Translations under genes and position numbers: made by a program
Part shown: positions 26,070-34,776 of the stretch, one piece after another
Layout of the letters: the number at the start of each line of letters is the position of its first letter
Position numbering within the stretch: the first letter of the stretch is position 1
Source: Deltaproteobacteria bacterium
GTDB lineage: Bacteria > Bdellovibrionota > Bdellovibrionia > Bdellovibrionales > JAMPXM01
Assembly: GCA_017302795.1 (NCBI GenBank)
Contig: JAFLCB010000006.1
Location: forward strand, 62,001-126,000
Direction of reading: 5' to 3'
DNA length: 64,000 nucleotides
The notes under the pieces: generated by a model
The model's input: only the letters and a program-made list of their open reading frames with translations
Told to the model about the DNA's origin: nothing
Databases searched by the model: none

Positions 26070-26612
26070 ATGACGAATAGGTTGTTCGAGAAGTTACGAC
26101 TCCGTTGGAAAGCCGTACTCACTCTTTTGATTATTATTGTCCCTATGGCGTTTGGGCGAAAGACATTGATCCCGGTGGTTGGTGCGACGACGAAGTCTTG
26201 GAACGAAAAAACATTTTGGTATGAGCCGTGGGGTATATCTGGGGTTCATAAAGGTATCGATATATTTGCAGACAAAGGAGTGACCGCTCAGGCGCCTGTG
26301 TCTGGTCTGACCATTTATGCCGGAGAGATCGCGTTGGGCGGAAAAGTTGTTTTGCTTCTCGGGGGAAGCTGGCGTCTGCACTATCTTGCCCATTTAGATA
26401 GGATCGATGTTTCGCTATTCCAGACTGTCATCCAAGGAAGTCCACTGGGCCTCGTGGGCGACACTGGCAATGCGAAAGGAAAGCCGCCCCATGTTCACTA
26501 TTCGATTGTCACTTTAGTGCCGTATCCTCATCTGATCGATCAATCGACACAGGGCTGGAAAAAGATTGCCTATCTTAATCCGGATGAAATTTTGCGTTCA
26601 AGTTTGGACTGA
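26070..26612 (+). CDS. M23-family (LytM-like) peptidase
   Basis: The 180-residue protein has an N-terminal hydrophobic segment (about 16-28) for export or anchoring. The domain shows the zinc-binding HKGIDIFA (His and Asp about 60-64), HYLAHLD near 108-114, and a final HVHYS with the second and third zinc ligands near 146-150. M23 enzymes cut peptide bridges in peptidoglycan. The 3' end overlaps the end of the convergent epimerase gene by 38 bases. Confidence 0.9.
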   Translation: MTNRLFEKLRLRWKAVLTLLIIIVPMAFGRKTLIPVVGATTKSWNEKTFWYEPWGISGVHKGIDIFADKGVTAQAPVSGLTIYAGEIALGGKVVLLLGGSWRLHYLAHLDRIDVSLFQTVIQGSPLGLVGDTGNAKGKPPHVHYSIVTLVPYPHLIDQSTQGWKKIAYLNPDEILRSSLD

Positions 26613-27609
26613 GTTTTTCTATTAGCCTTGTCTCAGCTTCCTCGCTTAGGCCAATCTTGGGAGTTCGCTTGAGTCGCAAAAAAGCCTCAGTGGCATCCTT
26701 TAAAGCGATCTCTGGCGGGGTGCTCACAAATTCGAGATAGTGGCGTGCGAGGTAGGTGTCGACGAGAAAGTTAGTGCTTGGAATCCATAAAGGTAAGTCC
26801 GACCAAGGCCCAACCCCCAAACGCTGGAGCTCTTCGGCACTGACCGAAATCGCATTAGCCAGTGAATTAACTCCCGCTGTTTCGCCGATAATTCCTAAAG
26901 AACTTCCGAGACTGAGCGGAAACAAGTCGGCGACATTAAAAGCGTGGCCTACGGCTTGAGGCCTCGTTAATGCACTAACAAAAGCTTGCGCCAAATCTGG
27001 TGCATAGGTCTTTTGAACTGTTGTCAGACCAGCTTCCGGTAGAATGAATTTTCTATTTCTGGTCGCACGCCAAATCCAATAAGCAAAACGATCCGTGTGA
27101 TCATGTTCACCATACACCACGCTTGGTCGAATAATGACGGTGGGAATTCCTTCGTATTGTTGACTCCTGGCAACGCGTTCGCATTCGGCTTTTCGCGGGC
27201 CGTAGGTCATCATCGAAGCGTCTACCGCTTCGCTTTCGGTGCATTCAAAAAGTTCGGAATTTTCGGACAGAATTCGTGATGGATTTATGTTGATCGAGGA
27301 TTTGTAAACGCTAATAGTGCTGCACTGAACATAGAGTCCAGACCGACCTTTTAATGTTTCCAATAATCTAAGTAGCGACTTCGGAAAGTAGGCGCAGAGG
27401 TCAATGACGGCATCCCAGTTCTGCCTAAGTTCTGAGATCTGCAGTAGGTCATCTTGTTCGCGATCTCCGAGGATGCGGTTGAGTTGAGGGAAGACTTCTG
27501 GACCCGTTTTTCCGCGATTAAAAAGTGTTACGTCGTGATTCTGTGCAAGCAGCTGAGTGACGACGTGTCGACCGATGAACTGTGTTCCACCGATAACAAG
27601 AACTTTCAT
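26575..27609 (-). CDS. NAD-dependent epimerase/dehydratase-like SDR protein
   Basis: The 344-residue protein has the Rossmann GGTQFIGRHV nucleotide-binding loop at 7-16 and SDR-extended landmarks: DLCAYFP, CSTISVY for the Ser residue of the catalytic triad, and MTYGPRKAECE for Tyr-x-x-x-Lys (Tyr, Lys near 135-139), then IIRPSVVYGEHD. Members of this subgroup act on sugar nucleotides or RNA-bound substrates; the substrate here is not known. It overlaps the upstream gene by four bases. Confidence 0.85.
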   Translation of the reverse strand: MKVLVIGGTQFIGRHVVTQLLAQNHDVTLFNRGKTGPEVFPQLNRILGDREQDDLLQISELRQNWDAVIDLCAYFPKSLLRLLETLKGRSGLYVQCSTISVYKSSININPSRILSENSELFECTESEAVDASMMTYGPRKAECERVARSQQYEGIPTVIIRPSVVYGEHDHTDRFAYWIWRATRNRKFILPEAGLTTVQKTYAPDLAQAFVSALTRPQAVGHAFNVADLFPLSLGSSLGIIGETAGVNSLANAISVSAEELQRLGVGPWSDLPLWIPSTNFLVDTYLARHYLEFVSTPPEIALKDATEAFLRLKRTPKIGLSEEAETRLIEKLSPNLNAKFHPD

Positions 27610-28259
27610 AATGTAAGTTTCTCTTTAATTCTCATCGGTTCTGCAACATTGCAATATCGGTGGGTCCGTTCACCGGGAACTTTAAGACTCACACTTGGAT
27701 CTGGCGAAAAATACAGTTTGTGATCGAGCTTTGTTCCCCAATTAACGATAGGTCCGAGGAATTTTTCGCGACAACAGCCAAGTAAACTAGCCCCTGAATT
27801 TTTTGAGCAATCGTTTCCGAGCGTGGTCTTTGCACCTTCGACGCAGTCTTTAACTGTCGCAGTGAACGGAAGGTCAACGGAAGATGGTTTGCCTAGCGAA
27901 GCCGGTAGAGAATTTTCTTTGTCCAAAGTCCAAAGTTCAGCATTCGAAAAGAGCTTGGTGATTTCGACCTTAGCTGCCTCGAGATTGTTGTCAGCTAAAA
28001 TCTGAAAGTATCTTTCAATTGACGGAAGACCTGTTACGAAATAGCCGCGAGCCGTCGCGCCAGTAAAAAAGTGGCGTTTGATTGAAGCCTTGGATGGCAC
28101 TATTTTGCTTGAACCGCAGATCTGGATTTCTTTAGCGCCCGATTCGCTTACAGCTTGCACCCAAAGAAAATCTTGAGCGCTGATCTGGGCGGCCTCTAAT
28201 GGGACCGAAAGCTGGGAAATTGAAAACAACAATCCGATCAGACAAATTAATTTTTTCAT
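27606..28259 (-). CDS. Secreted protein with Cys-rich C-terminus, unknown
   Basis: The start at 28259 has AGGAAA six bases upstream and gives a proper signal peptide (MKKLICLIGLLFSISQLSVPLEAA); a longer frame would add 38 residues. The mature part holds about seven Cys, including CVEGAKTTLGNDC and GCCREK, consistent with disulfide bonding in the periplasm. It overlaps the downstream epimerase start by four bases. No family was recognised. Confidence 0.65.
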   Translation of the reverse strand: MKKLICLIGLLFSISQLSVPLEAAQISAQDFLWVQAVSESGAKEIQICGSSKIVPSKASIKRHFFTGATARGYFVTGLPSIERYFQILADNNLEAAKVEITKLFSNAELWTLDKENSLPASLGKPSSVDLPFTATVKDCVEGAKTTLGNDCSKNSGASLLGCCREKFLGPIVNWGTKLDHKLYFSPDPSVSLKVPGERTHRYCNVAEPMRIKEKLTL

Positions 28260-28266
28260 GAATTTC

Positions 28267-28608
28267 CTAGAATAGAGCGTTTTCGACCATCTTGCGAAGG
28301 TCGGTAGGTAGTTGCGATGAAAGTTCACTAAATCTCTCTTTAAGTCCGTCTGGAAGAGATGCCTGTTCTCCAACTACAATTGCAGAGGGATTGAATTTTG
28401 TCCGCTGGTCACCGGCGTCAATCAATAGAACTCTGCGTTTGCCGTTTTTGAATTCGACGTGAAATGTGTTTGAACCGCGCCGGTAGTCCACGTGCAAATA
28501 ATCTCCGCCAAAAGTGAGATCGAAATCAGTAGAACGAAACCATCGCTCTCCCTTTTTCTCATGCTCCGTGACTTCATAAAGCTTTTCGCGACCAAAAGAA
28601 TTGCCCAT
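28267..28608 (-). CDS. Small hypothetical protein
   Basis: The 113-residue product has no signal peptide. It appears beta-rich in the first half (FDLTFGGDYLHVDY, TFHVEFKNGKRRVLLID) and helical at the end (LKERFSELSSQLP). It lies seven bases upstream of the secreted Cys-rich protein gene, so co-transcription is likely. Function unknown. Confidence 0.55.
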   Translation of the reverse strand: MGNSFGREKLYEVTEHEKKGERWFRSTDFDLTFGGDYLHVDYRRGSNTFHVEFKNGKRRVLLIDAGDQRTKFNPSAIVVGEQASLPDGLKERFSELSSQLPTDLRKMVENALF

Positions 28609-28656
28609 TCGAGAATCGTAGCGGGGTCGCGCGTGGAGGGCGACTTAAATTAAAAC

Positions 28657-28680
28657 GCCGCTCGGACGATTTGGAGCGGC
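28657..28680 (-). terminator. Intrinsic terminator for the 28706 gene
   Basis: On the minus strand GCCGCTC and GAGCGGC form a 7-bp stem with a 10-base loop followed by GTTTTAATTT. It lies about 25 bases downstream of the stop codon of the secreted protein gene. Confidence 0.75.
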
Positions 28681-28710
28681 GCATTTCAAAAATGTAGGAG
28701 GTACCTTAGG
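28676..28710 (-). repeat. Copy 1 of a 3'-end repeat (GTAGGMGGTACC)
   Basis: The segment GCGGCGCATTTCAAAAATG then TAGGAGGTACCTTAGGG ends in the stop codon of the 28706 gene. It matches the copy at 29703-29757 base for base over most of its length, and more loosely the one at 49711-49760. Confidence 0.55.
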
Positions 28711-29596
28711 GTATGGTGACTGTGAATTCAGGTTGCATGGGGTCGGTACCTGGCTTCGGAGTGACTTCAACCGTGGTGTAAACTTTGTTTATGCAACCAG
28801 CTGGGCAGTCACCAGATCCTTGGTAATAAACCAAAGTGAATTTGTCGTTGAACGACGCTTTGCCGGTCGAGCCGACCAGCGCGATATCGCTGGACGCACC
28901 GATCACCATTGAATTTGCAGGCGGACTGAGGGCTTTGATAAAACCGTGATCGATCCCGGGAATCATAAGAACTTGATTTTTCACGTAGCGCATGTCTTGC
29001 CAAGTATTGACACTCACTTCGAGCGATACTTCGAAATTCGATGAATACCCACCGCTTCGCTCTTTCACCACCAGGCGATTGAGGCCTAAGTCGGCAAGAA
29101 CTTTGGCCGTTGGAGAGACGCACTTCATGGTTCCGCGAGAGTCCAGCTGATAGACTACTTCGACAGAAGTTGACTGACTAGGTTTCGCGTAGCCGAGGTT
29201 TTGCTCTTCGAGCAAAGTTTTCCGACTGTATCCGCAGCCGTTGGAAATCTCTGTGACCTGGGCCTTTAGCGCCTCAACTTGGTTCGCATCTGTAGCGAGA
29301 TCATAGGTTTGAAATGACAAGGTTCGAAATTTTGCTTCGCCTTGAGTGACCGATAGCTTGCCGACGCCGGTCAGATTTGGATATGCCGCCTCGACAGCAC
29401 TAAGTGCCTTGTACATAAAGGTGTGCTGCGGGCCCCATGACTTTAATTCTGATTTTGCGTCCGCATTGAAATGTTCAATTGCAAGTTCGAGGGCCGACAG
29501 GAACTTCTCATCTTGAGCGTTGGCCGGCGGAGCGATTGCCAGGCCGGCAATAAGCGAACCGAACGAAAAAAGAACCCTCACGAAATTTGCTGCCAT
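28706..29596 (-). CDS. Secreted beta-rich protein, unknown
   Basis: The 296-residue product has a signal peptide (about 5-27, cleavage after PPANA). The mature protein is mixed, with a helical front half and a beta-rich back half (FTLVYYQGSGDCPAGC, VYTTVEVTPKPG). The Cys residues near 121, 156, 265 and 269 could form disulfides. It is probably periplasmic. The stop codon lies inside a repeated element. Confidence 0.6.
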   Translation of the reverse strand: MAANFVRVLFSFGSLIAGLAIAPPANAQDEKFLSALELAIEHFNADAKSELKSWGPQHTFMYKALSAVEAAYPNLTGVGKLSVTQGEAKFRTLSFQTYDLATDANQVEALKAQVTEISNGCGYSRKTLLEEQNLGYAKPSQSTSVEVVYQLDSRGTMKCVSPTAKVLADLGLNRLVVKERSGGYSSNFEVSLEVSVNTWQDMRYVKNQVLMIPGIDHGFIKALSPPANSMVIGASSDIALVGSTGKASFNDKFTLVYYQGSGDCPAGCINKVYTTVEVTPKPGTDPMQPEFTVTIP

Positions 29597-29702
29597 CGGA
29601 ACTCCTAAGTGGGTGCGGTCAATTAGAGTCTTCCTCTAGCTCAGAGTTCGAAGATAAGAGAAGTAGGCATTTCGCTATGTAAAACTTCGGTGTTTCAATT
29701 TA

Positions 29703-29757
29703 GCCGGCGCCCGTACCTTTTGGCGCGGCGCATCTCCAAAATGTAGGCGGTACCTAG
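29703..29757 (-). repeat. Copy 2 of the 3'-end repeat
   Basis: GTACCTTTTGG is followed by GCGGCGCATCTCCAAAATG and TAGGCGGTACC, so the two ends can pair (GTACC-TTTTGG with CCAAAA...GGTAC). The stop codon TAG of the cytochrome gene falls within the last bases. It matches copy 1 at 28676-28710. Confidence 0.55.
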
Positions 29758-31715
29758 AGGGTTTGGAGGAACTGGATGAGATCTGTGCGGTCGGTAGGTG
29801 AGAACACGAGTTTTCCGTCTTTAATGAGAATTCCCTCGTCGTGTCCGTGATTCCCGAGACCAGGCCTTCGCGAGTCGAAAAGATATTCTCGGGACTTCAT
29901 CCAAGACCTCGGCGCTCGTGCGCCCATCGGATAGCCATTGCATTCGAAATCAAAGTCGCGCTGTGGATTAAGGGGTTCACCAGCCCAATAGGTTTCAGGG
30001 CGATCGTCGCCCGTGGTCAGAACGGCGCACAGACTTGGGGCTGAATTGTTGTGAAAGTAAGGCCATCTCGCCCAAATACCCACGAGGGGTGGCGGGACGT
30101 AGCCGTTTTGAGTTTCGATTTGGACGCCATTGGTTTTTGAAATTTTCAACGTATTCAAAGCAAGGAGTGATTTCATACCTTGATGACGGTGAGAATCTGT
30201 TCCGACATCGACGACGCGGGTGGATTTCGGATATAGGACTTTTGTGGTTTTCAAAATTTCACTAGCGGAGAGATCCGTCGTGTTCGCTTTGTCCCAAGCC
30301 TTTTCATATTGCCCATGGCAGCGCACGCAGTGAGCCGTAAATAGAGCTTGCCCGCGCTTCGCCCTTTCAAGATCAATCTGCTCGGCCGGGAAAAATTCGG
30401 TAATGGAAGGCGCCGTCGTCGAAAACACGGCTGTGGTAAGTTCCTTCAAAATTTGACGATTGTCTGCGATCCACTTTTCGAGTTCATGCAGGTCGGTCCC
30501 TCGCCCGAGTTCGTTCCACAATATATTCGTCACGATTGGATTTCCGGAAACGACAGATCCATCCGATAGAAATCTATTTTTGTATTTCACGTTCCACCAA
30601 ACAGCTGGCTTGCTGTCGGCCGGAAAAGTTTTTAAAATTTCCTCGTCTGGGGCGTACGGCTTGTCAGGATTTTTGGTCGAAAATTGATCGCGATCACGTC
30701 TGGCCAATGAAAGTGCTACGTGTGCTAGAGATGTATCGAGGCCTAAGACTTCCGGGCGTTTGCTGTCGACAAAACGCATATTTTGCCTGGTGCGCCGATA
30801 CATTGCCGCTTCGCCTTTGCTGCTTCCAGTCGCGGCTTGGAATAAAGGAGTAGGGGCTAGCTCCGTCATCGTTTTTCCTCGAATAAAAAACTGGTTCGCC
30901 CGCGGGAAACGATTTGTTAAACCAAATATCGGCTGACCAAATAGTTGTCCGATGTGACAGCCAGCACAGCTGATTGTAAATCCAGTTCCTTTACTGGTTT
31001 TGATTTTACTCAGTCCCATTGGTTCGCCCACTTTGTACCCAGGCGGAAGTGGAATGGACTCAGTTGTCGTGCCGGCATTTTTCGGAAAGCGATGTAAGCC
31101 AAGCCAGCCCATGGCGTCTGAAAACGATTCGATCGAAGTGAACGCTTGCGATAAATTTTGTAAAATCGCGCGAAGCGGATTGTGCGATGGAACGTCCAAA
31201 AATCGTTTGATTGATCGGTAAGGTAAAAGCGCTCCTGTGACCGTGACTGGATAAACAAGTGGGTGTACGCGTCCACGAAGAAGAGCTTCTTTGTATTGAG
31301 CCTCCTCGAGTCCATAGGGATTTGGCCGTCCGCCCTCCTCGATGATCTCGCCACGAAGCCAAGTGGCAGGAGGAGGCGGTATCGGTCGAGGCGCAACAGG
31401 GGGCACTTCGCTGACCGGAGAATTTTCCGCCTCTTTCGCAGCTGCCTGCTGATCAGAGGACTTCGCACAGGACGAAAGTAGGAGGGCTAAGCACAGCGCG
31501 ATTCCTCCCCGCGAAGCGATCACAGGCACCACCGCTAAAATCTCAGCGGCTTCGGGAAAAATAGTGGCGAGAAATCGCAATTTGAAAATTTCAATCACCG
31601 TTTCAATATAAACTGTTGAATCATAACCACCAATTCCAGCTCGCCAGATTCTTGATCTAGTCTGACCTTGGTCGGGTAGTGCGGCGTGCCCTTGAGTCAT
31701 TGTCTTTGGCTGCAT
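29754..31715 (-). CDS. Di-heme c-type cytochrome lipoprotein
   Basis: The product has a lipobox-like LLLSSC (Cys83) and two c-heme sites, CAGCH at 250-254 and CVRCH at 463-467. The large gap and the Trp/Tyr-rich linker recall MauG/CcpA and rubber-oxygenase (RoxA-type) families rather than small cytochromes. As annotated the N-terminus before the lipobox is very long (82 residues), so a later GTG (31523 or 31529) or TTG may be the true start; none has a clear ribosome binding site. A Pro-rich spacer follows the lipid site. Substrate and partners are unknown. Confidence 0.75.
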   Translation of the reverse strand: MQPKTMTQGHAALPDQGQTRSRIWRAGIGGYDSTVYIETVIEIFKLRFLATIFPEAAEILAVVPVIASRGGIALCLALLLSSCAKSSDQQAAAKEAENSPVSEVPPVAPRPIPPPPATWLRGEIIEEGGRPNPYGLEEAQYKEALLRGRVHPLVYPVTVTGALLPYRSIKRFLDVPSHNPLRAILQNLSQAFTSIESFSDAMGWLGLHRFPKNAGTTTESIPLPPGYKVGEPMGLSKIKTSKGTGFTISCAGCHIGQLFGQPIFGLTNRFPRANQFFIRGKTMTELAPTPLFQAATGSSKGEAAMYRRTRQNMRFVDSKRPEVLGLDTSLAHVALSLARRDRDQFSTKNPDKPYAPDEEILKTFPADSKPAVWWNVKYKNRFLSDGSVVSGNPIVTNILWNELGRGTDLHELEKWIADNRQILKELTTAVFSTTAPSITEFFPAEQIDLERAKRGQALFTAHCVRCHGQYEKAWDKANTTDLSASEILKTTKVLYPKSTRVVDVGTDSHRHQGMKSLLALNTLKISKTNGVQIETQNGYVPPPLVGIWARWPYFHNNSAPSLCAVLTTGDDRPETYWAGEPLNPQRDFDFECNGYPMGARAPRSWMKSREYLFDSRRPGLGNHGHDEGILIKDGKLVFSPTDRTDLIQFLQTL

Positions 31716-31717
31716 AA

Positions 31718-32626
31718 TTGAATTCGAAATGCCGATTCATAGGAGTGAGTTTTTCATGGCGTAGATTTAGAGAATATCGCTGCCCATGGACCGATTTATT
31801 GGTTGTTTTCACATTCTTTAGTTGTTCACTGCTAACATTTTTCAGCTTATCAGCAGCTGCCGATTCCCGAACGTGCTCTGCTGACTATGCCAAACTTGAT
31901 TTTTTAACCGAAGAGGCACGAAGCCGTGTGTTGGCATTCAGTAAAAACGCGGCCAACTTTGTTCGATCGAATTTTGACAGTGTCAGTGAGCGGCAAAATG
32001 TCGAGCTAACGAAACACGGTTTACCAGAAATCAAAACTGGCATAGTTGAACCGATCGTTCCTGCTTCGCTGCCCAAGGACGAGCGTCTCGCGGCAATGGC
32101 AAACAAGGTTAACTTTTTATTTCAAGATCAAGACTCGATCGTGAGTTTTGTCCAAGTCTTTGCCGAGGATATTGCCGCGAGATTGGCCAAAGAGGGCCGA
32201 CTGAAAAGTTCCGACTTGTTTCTTACGTCAAAGGCAGGTTTCCCCCACGTATTGCAGGACCTCGCTTCGGATCAGGGTTGGGGTCCAATTCTTTGGGACC
32301 CTGGCTACTTACCAAGGGACAAATTCCGAACGGAGGTTCTCGCTTCCGGAAAACTGTGGTACGAACACGAACTGGCGGACACGACGCATACCGGCTCTTC
32401 TCACATAATACAGTGGCTTTACGTCACACCCGCTTTGGAGAAAGAGTTTGGTCCCGGAGCAGCTAAAGATTTATTGAAGTATATGTCGACACCTGAAGGC
32501 TATTCTTTGTGGGAAACCCTGTTTGACAGAGCGCCGCCGCCCTCATTTTTTCGCGACTTTCGTGGGCCATCGGCGTTTAGCGCTTATCGACTTGCGGGTC
32601 CACTATCTTGGTTTGGCGTACCTTAA
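31718..32626 (+). CDS. Secreted protein, unknown
   Basis: From a TTG at 31718 the 302-residue product would carry a hydrophobic stretch at about 26-48 ending in LSAAADS, consistent with a signal peptide; the true start may be a later GTG (31745) or TTG. The mature protein is helical and contains an WGPILWDPGYLPRDKF segment and THTGSSHIIQWLYV. Its 3' end overlaps the end of creC by 50 bases on the opposite strand. No family recognised. Confidence 0.55.
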   Translation: MNSKCRFIGVSFSWRRFREYRCPWTDLLVVFTFFSCSLLTFFSLSAAADSRTCSADYAKLDFLTEEARSRVLAFSKNAANFVRSNFDSVSERQNVELTKHGLPEIKTGIVEPIVPASLPKDERLAAMANKVNFLFQDQDSIVSFVQVFAEDIAARLAKEGRLKSSDLFLTSKAGFPHVLQDLASDQGWGPILWDPGYLPRDKFRTEVLASGKLWYEHELADTTHTGSSHIIQWLYVTPALEKEFGPGAAKDLLKYMSTPEGYSLWETLFDRAPPPSFFRDFRGPSAFSAYRLAGPLSWFGVP

Positions 32627-34067
32627 ACGTAAGTTCAGCGACAGCACCTTTGGGTATGCAATTTCGAACTGTGATTGTTCCTCCGTGTAGCGCCATGCAT
32701 TGCTGAACAAAGCTGAGGCCGAGGCCCGAGCTTTTTTTACCAGTGCGCGGTCGTTCCATGGAGAAAAATTTTTCCGTCGCGCGATCAAGCGCAAAATCGG
32801 GAAGTCCGACGCCCTCGTCTTTGACCGCCAGTTTTACTTGATCACTTTCACGAACGACCGAAACCGTGATGGTGCCGTCACCTTCCGTCGAAAAATCGAG
32901 AGAGTTTTGAACGAGGTTAGAAAGGCATTGCCAAATTAAAAATCGTTCGGCGAAAAGCGAAACTCCATCTGGAATGTCGGACCTAAGAGAAATTCCAAGG
33001 GTGCGTGCCTGCGCAAAAAAGCTTTCTAGTACTTCGTCGACAAGAAGGCCGATATCGAAGCTTTCCAACTTTAGTCGGCCGGCGCGTGCTTCAAGCGAAG
33101 CGAGTTCGAGCAATCGTTCAGCAAGATCGTGAAGTCGTTTTGCCTCTGTTTGGATGTTTCCTAAAAGATGTGTCCGGTCCCTTTCCTCAAGCTGATTGCG
33201 CTGCAAAAGTTCAACTGCCCCTACGATACCAGTAAGCGGAGATTTCATTTCGTGCGTAAGATTATGCACGTAGTTCTCGACATATTTTTTTCCCTCAAGC
33301 TTTTCTCGCAAGTCTTCAAAAGCTAAAGCGAGGGAGCCAATTTCGTCGTCGGCTAAGCGGGGATAAGTTGCTGACATACCTGAGCGGCGCATTTCAACGT
33401 ACATTTTAAGTCTTTGAATGGGGCGTGCGATCAGTCCGCTGGCAATGTAAGCAAGAGGAAGCGACAGGATCAGAGTTACAAAGAAAATCAATAGCACTCT
33501 AAATTTGTTGCGACGTATTTGCGTTGCCACACTGTCGACCGGTTTCCCAATTGAAACAGCGCCGATCGTCGTACCTCTCACTATAATGGGTGCCGCAATG
33601 AAGTGAATACTGGTCGCTGCATCGTCAGGATTCTGTCTGGTTGCGCGTGCGCCGTATTTGCCATTGAGTGTTAAATTGATGTCTCTCCATTTGGAAAAAT
33701 CTTTTCCGACGGCTTCTCCTGCTTTGCTATCGAAAAGTACTCGAGCGTTATCGTCGGTGACATAAACCCGAAGAACTCGATGACTCTCTTGATCGGAAGC
33801 ATTTCGGTGAGGAAAGCTTGTGGCAATGAGGCGGGAAAAACTTTTCTCTAGATCGATGATTGCGCTGCTCAGGTCTCCTGTCTTTTCGGCCTGCTCGGCA
33901 ATTTCAGATGCGAGAATTCGGGATGCATCAATTAACGTCAGTTCGACCGCTTCCAAAAGCATGGGTCGCATCTCTCGATAGGCGCCGAATGCGACGATCC
34001 CGGTCGAAAGAAAAGTAACGACGGCAAAGCTTAAAGCCATTCGAACTGAAAGCTTAAGATTTCTCAA
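32577..34067 (-). CDS. creC: Sensor histidine kinase CreC
   Basis: The 496-residue protein has two membrane segments (about 11-30 and 190-212) enclosing a periplasmic sensor of the sCache type, a HAMP segment, a dimerisation helix with H-E-M-K-S-P (His272 is the phospho-acceptor), and an ATPase domain with N-box NLVQNSLDFS, DEGVGLP and GLGLSFV. The operon order creD-creB-creC and the sequence pattern support CreC, which responds to carbon and envelope conditions. It starts four bases after the end of creB. Confidence 0.9.
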   Translation of the reverse strand: MRNLKLSVRMALSFAVVTFLSTGIVAFGAYREMRPMLLEAVELTLIDASRILASEIAEQAEKTGDLSSAIIDLEKSFSRLIATSFPHRNASDQESHRVLRVYVTDDNARVLFDSKAGEAVGKDFSKWRDINLTLNGKYGARATRQNPDDAATSIHFIAAPIIVRGTTIGAVSIGKPVDSVATQIRRNKFRVLLIFFVTLILSLPLAYIASGLIARPIQRLKMYVEMRRSGMSATYPRLADDEIGSLALAFEDLREKLEGKKYVENYVHNLTHEMKSPLTGIVGAVELLQRNQLEERDRTHLLGNIQTEAKRLHDLAERLLELASLEARAGRLKLESFDIGLLVDEVLESFFAQARTLGISLRSDIPDGVSLFAERFLIWQCLSNLVQNSLDFSTEGDGTITVSVVRESDQVKLAVKDEGVGLPDFALDRATEKFFSMERPRTGKKSSGLGLSFVQQCMALHGGTITVRNCIPKGAVAELTFKVRQTKIVDPQVDKR

Positions 34068-34070
34068 TTC

Positions 34071-34772
34071 CTATGACTCCCTCAATGAATATCCGGTTCC
34101 GCGATGTGTTTCGATCGGAGAATGCATGGGCTTTGCGGCCTTTAATTTGGCCCGGAGTGATTTAATATGCGCATCGACCGTTCGTTCAAGGCTCATCCCG
34201 GGATCCTCCCACACAGCTTCCATCAGCTGTTGGCGAGAAAATACGACCCCTGGACGTCTGATCATCAATTCCATGAGACGAAATTCGTAGCGTGAGAGTT
34301 CCAGAGGAATGCCATCGAAATGAATTTTCATTTTCTCGTGATCGACTTTAAAAAGCCCGCACTGACTAATGCGACTAGTTTCTGCGACGTTTACTTTGGT
34401 TTGCGCGCGCTTTGCCAGCGCTCGTACCCGCATGGCAAGTTCTCTGGGGCTAAAGGGCTTGGTCAGGTAATCATCGGCACCCAATTCGAATCCCACGATT
34501 TTATCTATTTCCTCTCCTCGCGCGGTGAGAAAGAGAAGTGGAGTTTGAACTGTCATGCGGACTTTTTTGCAGAGTTCAAACCCCGTTTGATCTGGTAAAC
34601 CAATATCGAAAATTAAAACATCATAAGCTTGAGAGCCGATCAGCCGAAGGCCCTCGGCGCCAGTTTTTGCGTGGTCGAGTGAATATCCCTCTTGTTGAAG
34701 AGCGACTCTCACATTGTCGGCGATTGAGATTTCATCTTCGACCAGCAAAACTCTTAGCACCGTTGACTCCAT
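34071..34772 (-). CDS. creB: Response regulator CreB
   Basis: The start at 34772 was preferred over a TTG at 34808, since the latter would overlap creD. The product is 233 residues with a receiver domain (Asp13, phospho-acceptor Asp56 in FDIGLPD, Lys105 in LTKPFSP) and a C-terminal OmpR-type winged helix (RYEFRLMELMIRRPG, RTVDAHIKSLRAKLK). It is the DNA-binding partner of CreC and is encoded in the same operon. Confidence 0.9.
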   Translation of the reverse strand: MESTVLRVLLVEDEISIADNVRVALQQEGYSLDHAKTGAEGLRLIGSQAYDVLIFDIGLPDQTGFELCKKVRMTVQTPLLFLTARGEEIDKIVGFELGADDYLTKPFSPRELAMRVRALAKRAQTKVNVAETSRISQCGLFKVDHEKMKIHFDGIPLELSRYEFRLMELMIRRPGVVFSRQQLMEAVWEDPGMSLERTVDAHIKSLRAKLKAAKPMHSPIETHRGTGYSLRES

Positions 34773-34776
34773 GAAC

